Assembly (NCBI GenBank): GCA_964526905.1
Contig: CAZGMN010000155.1
Coordinates: 1-7,728 of the forward strand
DNA length: 7,728 nucleotides
Reading direction: 5' to 3'
Source: CAZGMN01 sp964526905
Lineage (GTDB): Bacteria; Acidobacteriota; Aminicenantia; Aminicenantales; Aminicenantaceae
Position numbers and translations under genes: made by a program. Positions 6,573 to 7,728 of the stretch are shown here, piece after piece. Under the pieces are notes generated by a model. It worked only from the letters and a program-made list of their open reading frames with translations, was not told the DNA's origin and made no database searches. How positions within the stretch are numbered: the stretch's first letter is position 1; the number at the start of each line of letters is the position of its first letter.

Positions 6573-6887
6573 CTGGCGAACCCATTAATAGATACTTCGA
6601 TACTTCAAAGGAAATGTATCCTCTTGATTCAAATCACCAGCTCTTTCATTTACAAAAAGAGGGTGAAGTATAACAAAATTAAAAAAAAGAATCTCAATCT
6701 ATACCAAAATTCTTTCCTATACGCTTCATATTCTTGCTTCTGCCTGTTTTAGACGAAGGGAATTTCGAAATCTTCCATTTAATCCGAGAAGCTGCGCAAG
6801 TATTATCGAGTTCACGAGGAAAATCTTGAATGTTGCTCAGGCAGAAAAGCATTGAGGATTCTCTCCGGCCTCAGCTTCCTTAAAGAC
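6573..6887. other. AT-rich intergenic region, 315 bp, between the nitroreductase and DUF5916 genes
   Basis: No gene is supported here on either strand; open stretches lack an RBS and have no family-like sequence. It holds a possible promoter (6667-6697), a run of eight A residues at 6681-6688 (a T-run on the minus strand) beside very short AGAAT/ATTCT arms (6688-6692, 6709-6713), and an exact 8-bp tandem duplication GATACTTC (6591-6606). A short TGAGG/CCTCA hairpin (6853-6873) just behind the nitroreductase stop has no proper T-run. A plus-strand reading near 6778-6830 (EKLRKYY.HEENLE) looks slightly protein-like but is too short to claim as a remnant. Confidence 0.5.
6667..6697 (-). promoter_or_regulatory. 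Possible promoter for the DUF5916 gene
   Basis: On the minus strand TTGAGA (6697-6692, 5 of 6) and TATACT (6672-6667, 5 of 6) are separated by 19 nt, which is longer than ideal; the spacer is mostly a T-tract. Transcription would start near 6660, giving a leader of roughly 88 nt before the GTG start. In AT-rich sequence like this a chance match is easy, so confidence is low. Confidence 0.3.
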
Positions 6888-7442
6888 TTATCCTTCTATC
6901 CTGTTAAACCAAGCAATCTCTTCAAGCTTCTTTCTCTTCTTTTCTTTTAAAGGCTTTTTTTGGTGATAGCCCAAAGCCATCAGTGCCACAATTTTGTACT
7001 TGCGCGGGATGTTAAAAAACTTCCGGGCCTTGCGCGGATTGAACCAGCCGATCCAGCACGTCCCTAAGCCAAACTCCTCGGCCTGAAGCACGATGTGCTC
7101 CCCAGCAATTCCGATATCGATCAGATAAAAGCTAACGTCCTGGATCTGCTTGCCAATCCTGTTGGCGATGATATCCAGTCTGGCTAAAATCATGATCAGG
7201 ACAGGAGCCTGGGCTGCAAACCTGGAGACAAAATAAATACCCGAAAAAACTTCCTTGGCGAATCGAGCCTTGAGCTCAAGATCATCGATGATTAAGAATC
7301 TCCAGGGTTGGACATTATCGGCCGAAGGCGCAAGACGTGCGGCTTCGATGCAGGCCAGGATCTTGTCCCTTTCCACCGTCTTATCGAGATAGCGGCGGAT
7401 ACTCCTCCGGCTGCGGACGAGCTGTTGAAAAAAACTGTTCAT
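6888..7442 (-). CDS. Nitroreductase-family FMN-dependent oxidoreductase, 184 aa
   Basis: Cytoplasmic flavoprotein of the nitroreductase fold (PF00881 type), which reduces nitro groups, quinones or related acceptors with NAD(P)H through bound FMN; the real substrate cannot be told from sequence. Counting from the start chosen here, the FMN-phosphate motif RRSIRRY is at residues 12-18. ARLAPSADNVQPW is at 35-47, the conserved Ser-x-x-Asn-x-Gln-Pro-Trp block. GIAGEHIVLQAEEFGLGTCW is at 111-130, followed by IGWFN. VALMALGYHQKKP with a basic KKRKKLEEI tail closes the protein. The length fits small family members. An in-frame ATG at 7472 would add ten residues (MSIDDRKKKK) but has no Shine-Dalgarno. 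The ATG at 7442 has GGAAG about 9 nt upstream and yields the usual N-terminus, so I prefer it. The gene stands alone, co-directional with the rest, and no clear promoter was found. Confidence 0.9.
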   Translation of the reverse strand: MNSFFQQLVRSRRSIRRYLDKTVERDKILACIEAARLAPSADNVQPWRFLIIDDLELKARFAKEVFSGIYFVSRFAAQAPVLIMILARLDIIANRIGKQIQDVSFYLIDIGIAGEHIVLQAEEFGLGTCWIGWFNPRKARKFFNIPRKYKIVALMALGYHQKKPLKEKKRKKLEEIAWFNRIEG

Positions 7443-7636
7443 TTTTTTCTTCTTCCTATCGTCAATGCTCATCTAAAGGCGTCAAGTGTTTTTTGATGTG
7501 AGTTCGAAGCGACGAAGCCATCCAACGGAACAGCCGCCTTTTCTTGCAGACAGCCAGCAACTGCTTTTTTGTTTATCGCGAATTTAAAACTTACTTCCTT
7601 TGGACAAAGAAATCAACTCTTAAATCATTTCAAGTA

Positions 7637-7655
7637 AGCATCCTAAATTCCGTGA
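7637..7655 (+). repeat. Third copy of the dispersed AGCATCCTAAATTCCG repeat (single arm, 19 bp)
   Basis: AGCATCCTAAATTCCGTGA here is identical over 19 bp to 3350-3368 and matches the 16-bp reverse arm at 3401-3416. By comparison with the paired element, its AGCATCC end is the outer one, so the interior would extend rightwards past 7655, possibly beyond the window. No partner arm is visible in the remaining 73 bp. Confidence 0.7.
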
Positions 7656-7728
7656 GAGCCAATGATTGGCAGCGGGGTGGCACGGCATGCTCCCCGCAAC
7701 GCCCGCAGCTGCAGGGGTTCGGCTTCGT
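7656..7728. other. GC-rich, palindrome-rich segment, possibly inside a mobile or repetitive element
   Basis: Composition changes from AT-rich (7556-7650) to clearly GC-rich right after the repeat arm. The segment has GCCAAT-G-ATTGGC (7658-7670), GCGGGG...CCCCGC (7672-7677 with 7692-7697), and the palindrome GCAGCTGC. All three minus-strand frames are open from 7728 until near or just past the repeat, so a gene or pseudogene end could be here. One frame ends at TGA 7632-7630 and contains a cysteine-rich CSCGRCGEH stretch. Overlapping open frames in GC-rich sequence are expected by chance, so I do not call a CDS. Confidence 0.3.

Noticed and set aside
6378..6752. Plus-strand 124-codon frame crossing the start of the DUF5916 gene
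   Set aside because: It is half antisense to the signal-peptide and CBM9 region and half AT-rich intergenic sequence; Phe/Lys/Asn-rich translation with no RBS.
6853..6873. TGAGG/CCTCA hairpin just behind the nitroreductase stop as a terminator
   Set aside because: Only five base pairs with an 11-nt loop, and only a short interrupted T-run follows.
7533..7562. GCAG...CTGC followed by six Ts on the plus strand as an intrinsic terminator
   Set aside because: A four-bp stem with an 11-nt loop is too weak, and there is no plus-strand gene for it to end.
1..7728. CRISPR array, tRNA or rRNA gene, or defence cassette
   Set aside because: No regularly spaced repeats, no cloverleaf or TPsiC-like arm, no rRNA signature, and no nuclease, methylase or toxin-antitoxin pair among the genes seen.

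Overview
The window looks like chromosomal DNA of a Gram-negative, heterotrophic bacterium, most likely from the Acidobacteriota/Aminicenantota (former OP8) neighbourhood. This is inferred from gene style, not from a marker gene. The clues are a long secreted M14-type metallopeptidase, a CBM9-like/DUF5916 outer-membrane protein, a short exported protein of unknown function, and a decayed TPR tail ending in a VEDARKRLASL-like sequence. No rRNA, tRNA or CRISPR array is visible. All supported genes lie on the minus strand, so the window reads right to left.

From right to left, the window first holds 7637-7728. Here a 19-bp copy of a dispersed repeat marks a switch to GC-rich, palindrome-rich sequence that may be the edge of a mobile or repetitive element. 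Next are a nitroreductase-family flavoprotein (6888-7442), an AT-rich 315-bp gap with a possible promoter, and the CBM9-like/DUF5916 protein (4452-6572). A good sigma70-type promoter (4358-4387) follows, then a leader of about 200 nt with several potential RNA hairpins, then a small exported protein of unknown function (3586-4152).

Directly behind that gene is a TPR-coding remnant broken by an in-frame stop (3407-3577). It runs into a 67-bp element with perfect 16-bp inverted ends (3350-3416). A promoter (3315-3343) then leads into the 980-aa M14-type peptidase (335-3277). After a REP-like intergenic segment (246-316) comes the 5' end of another exported protein, cut by the window edge (1-188).

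Four of the five genes (all but the nitroreductase) encode proteins with export signals, which fits a lineage living on external peptides or glycans. The spacing between genes (147-315 bp) and the separate promoter candidates argue against one operon. The least explained parts are the structured leader at 4153-4351, the three copies of AGCATCCTAAATTCCG, and the gene debris next to two of them.
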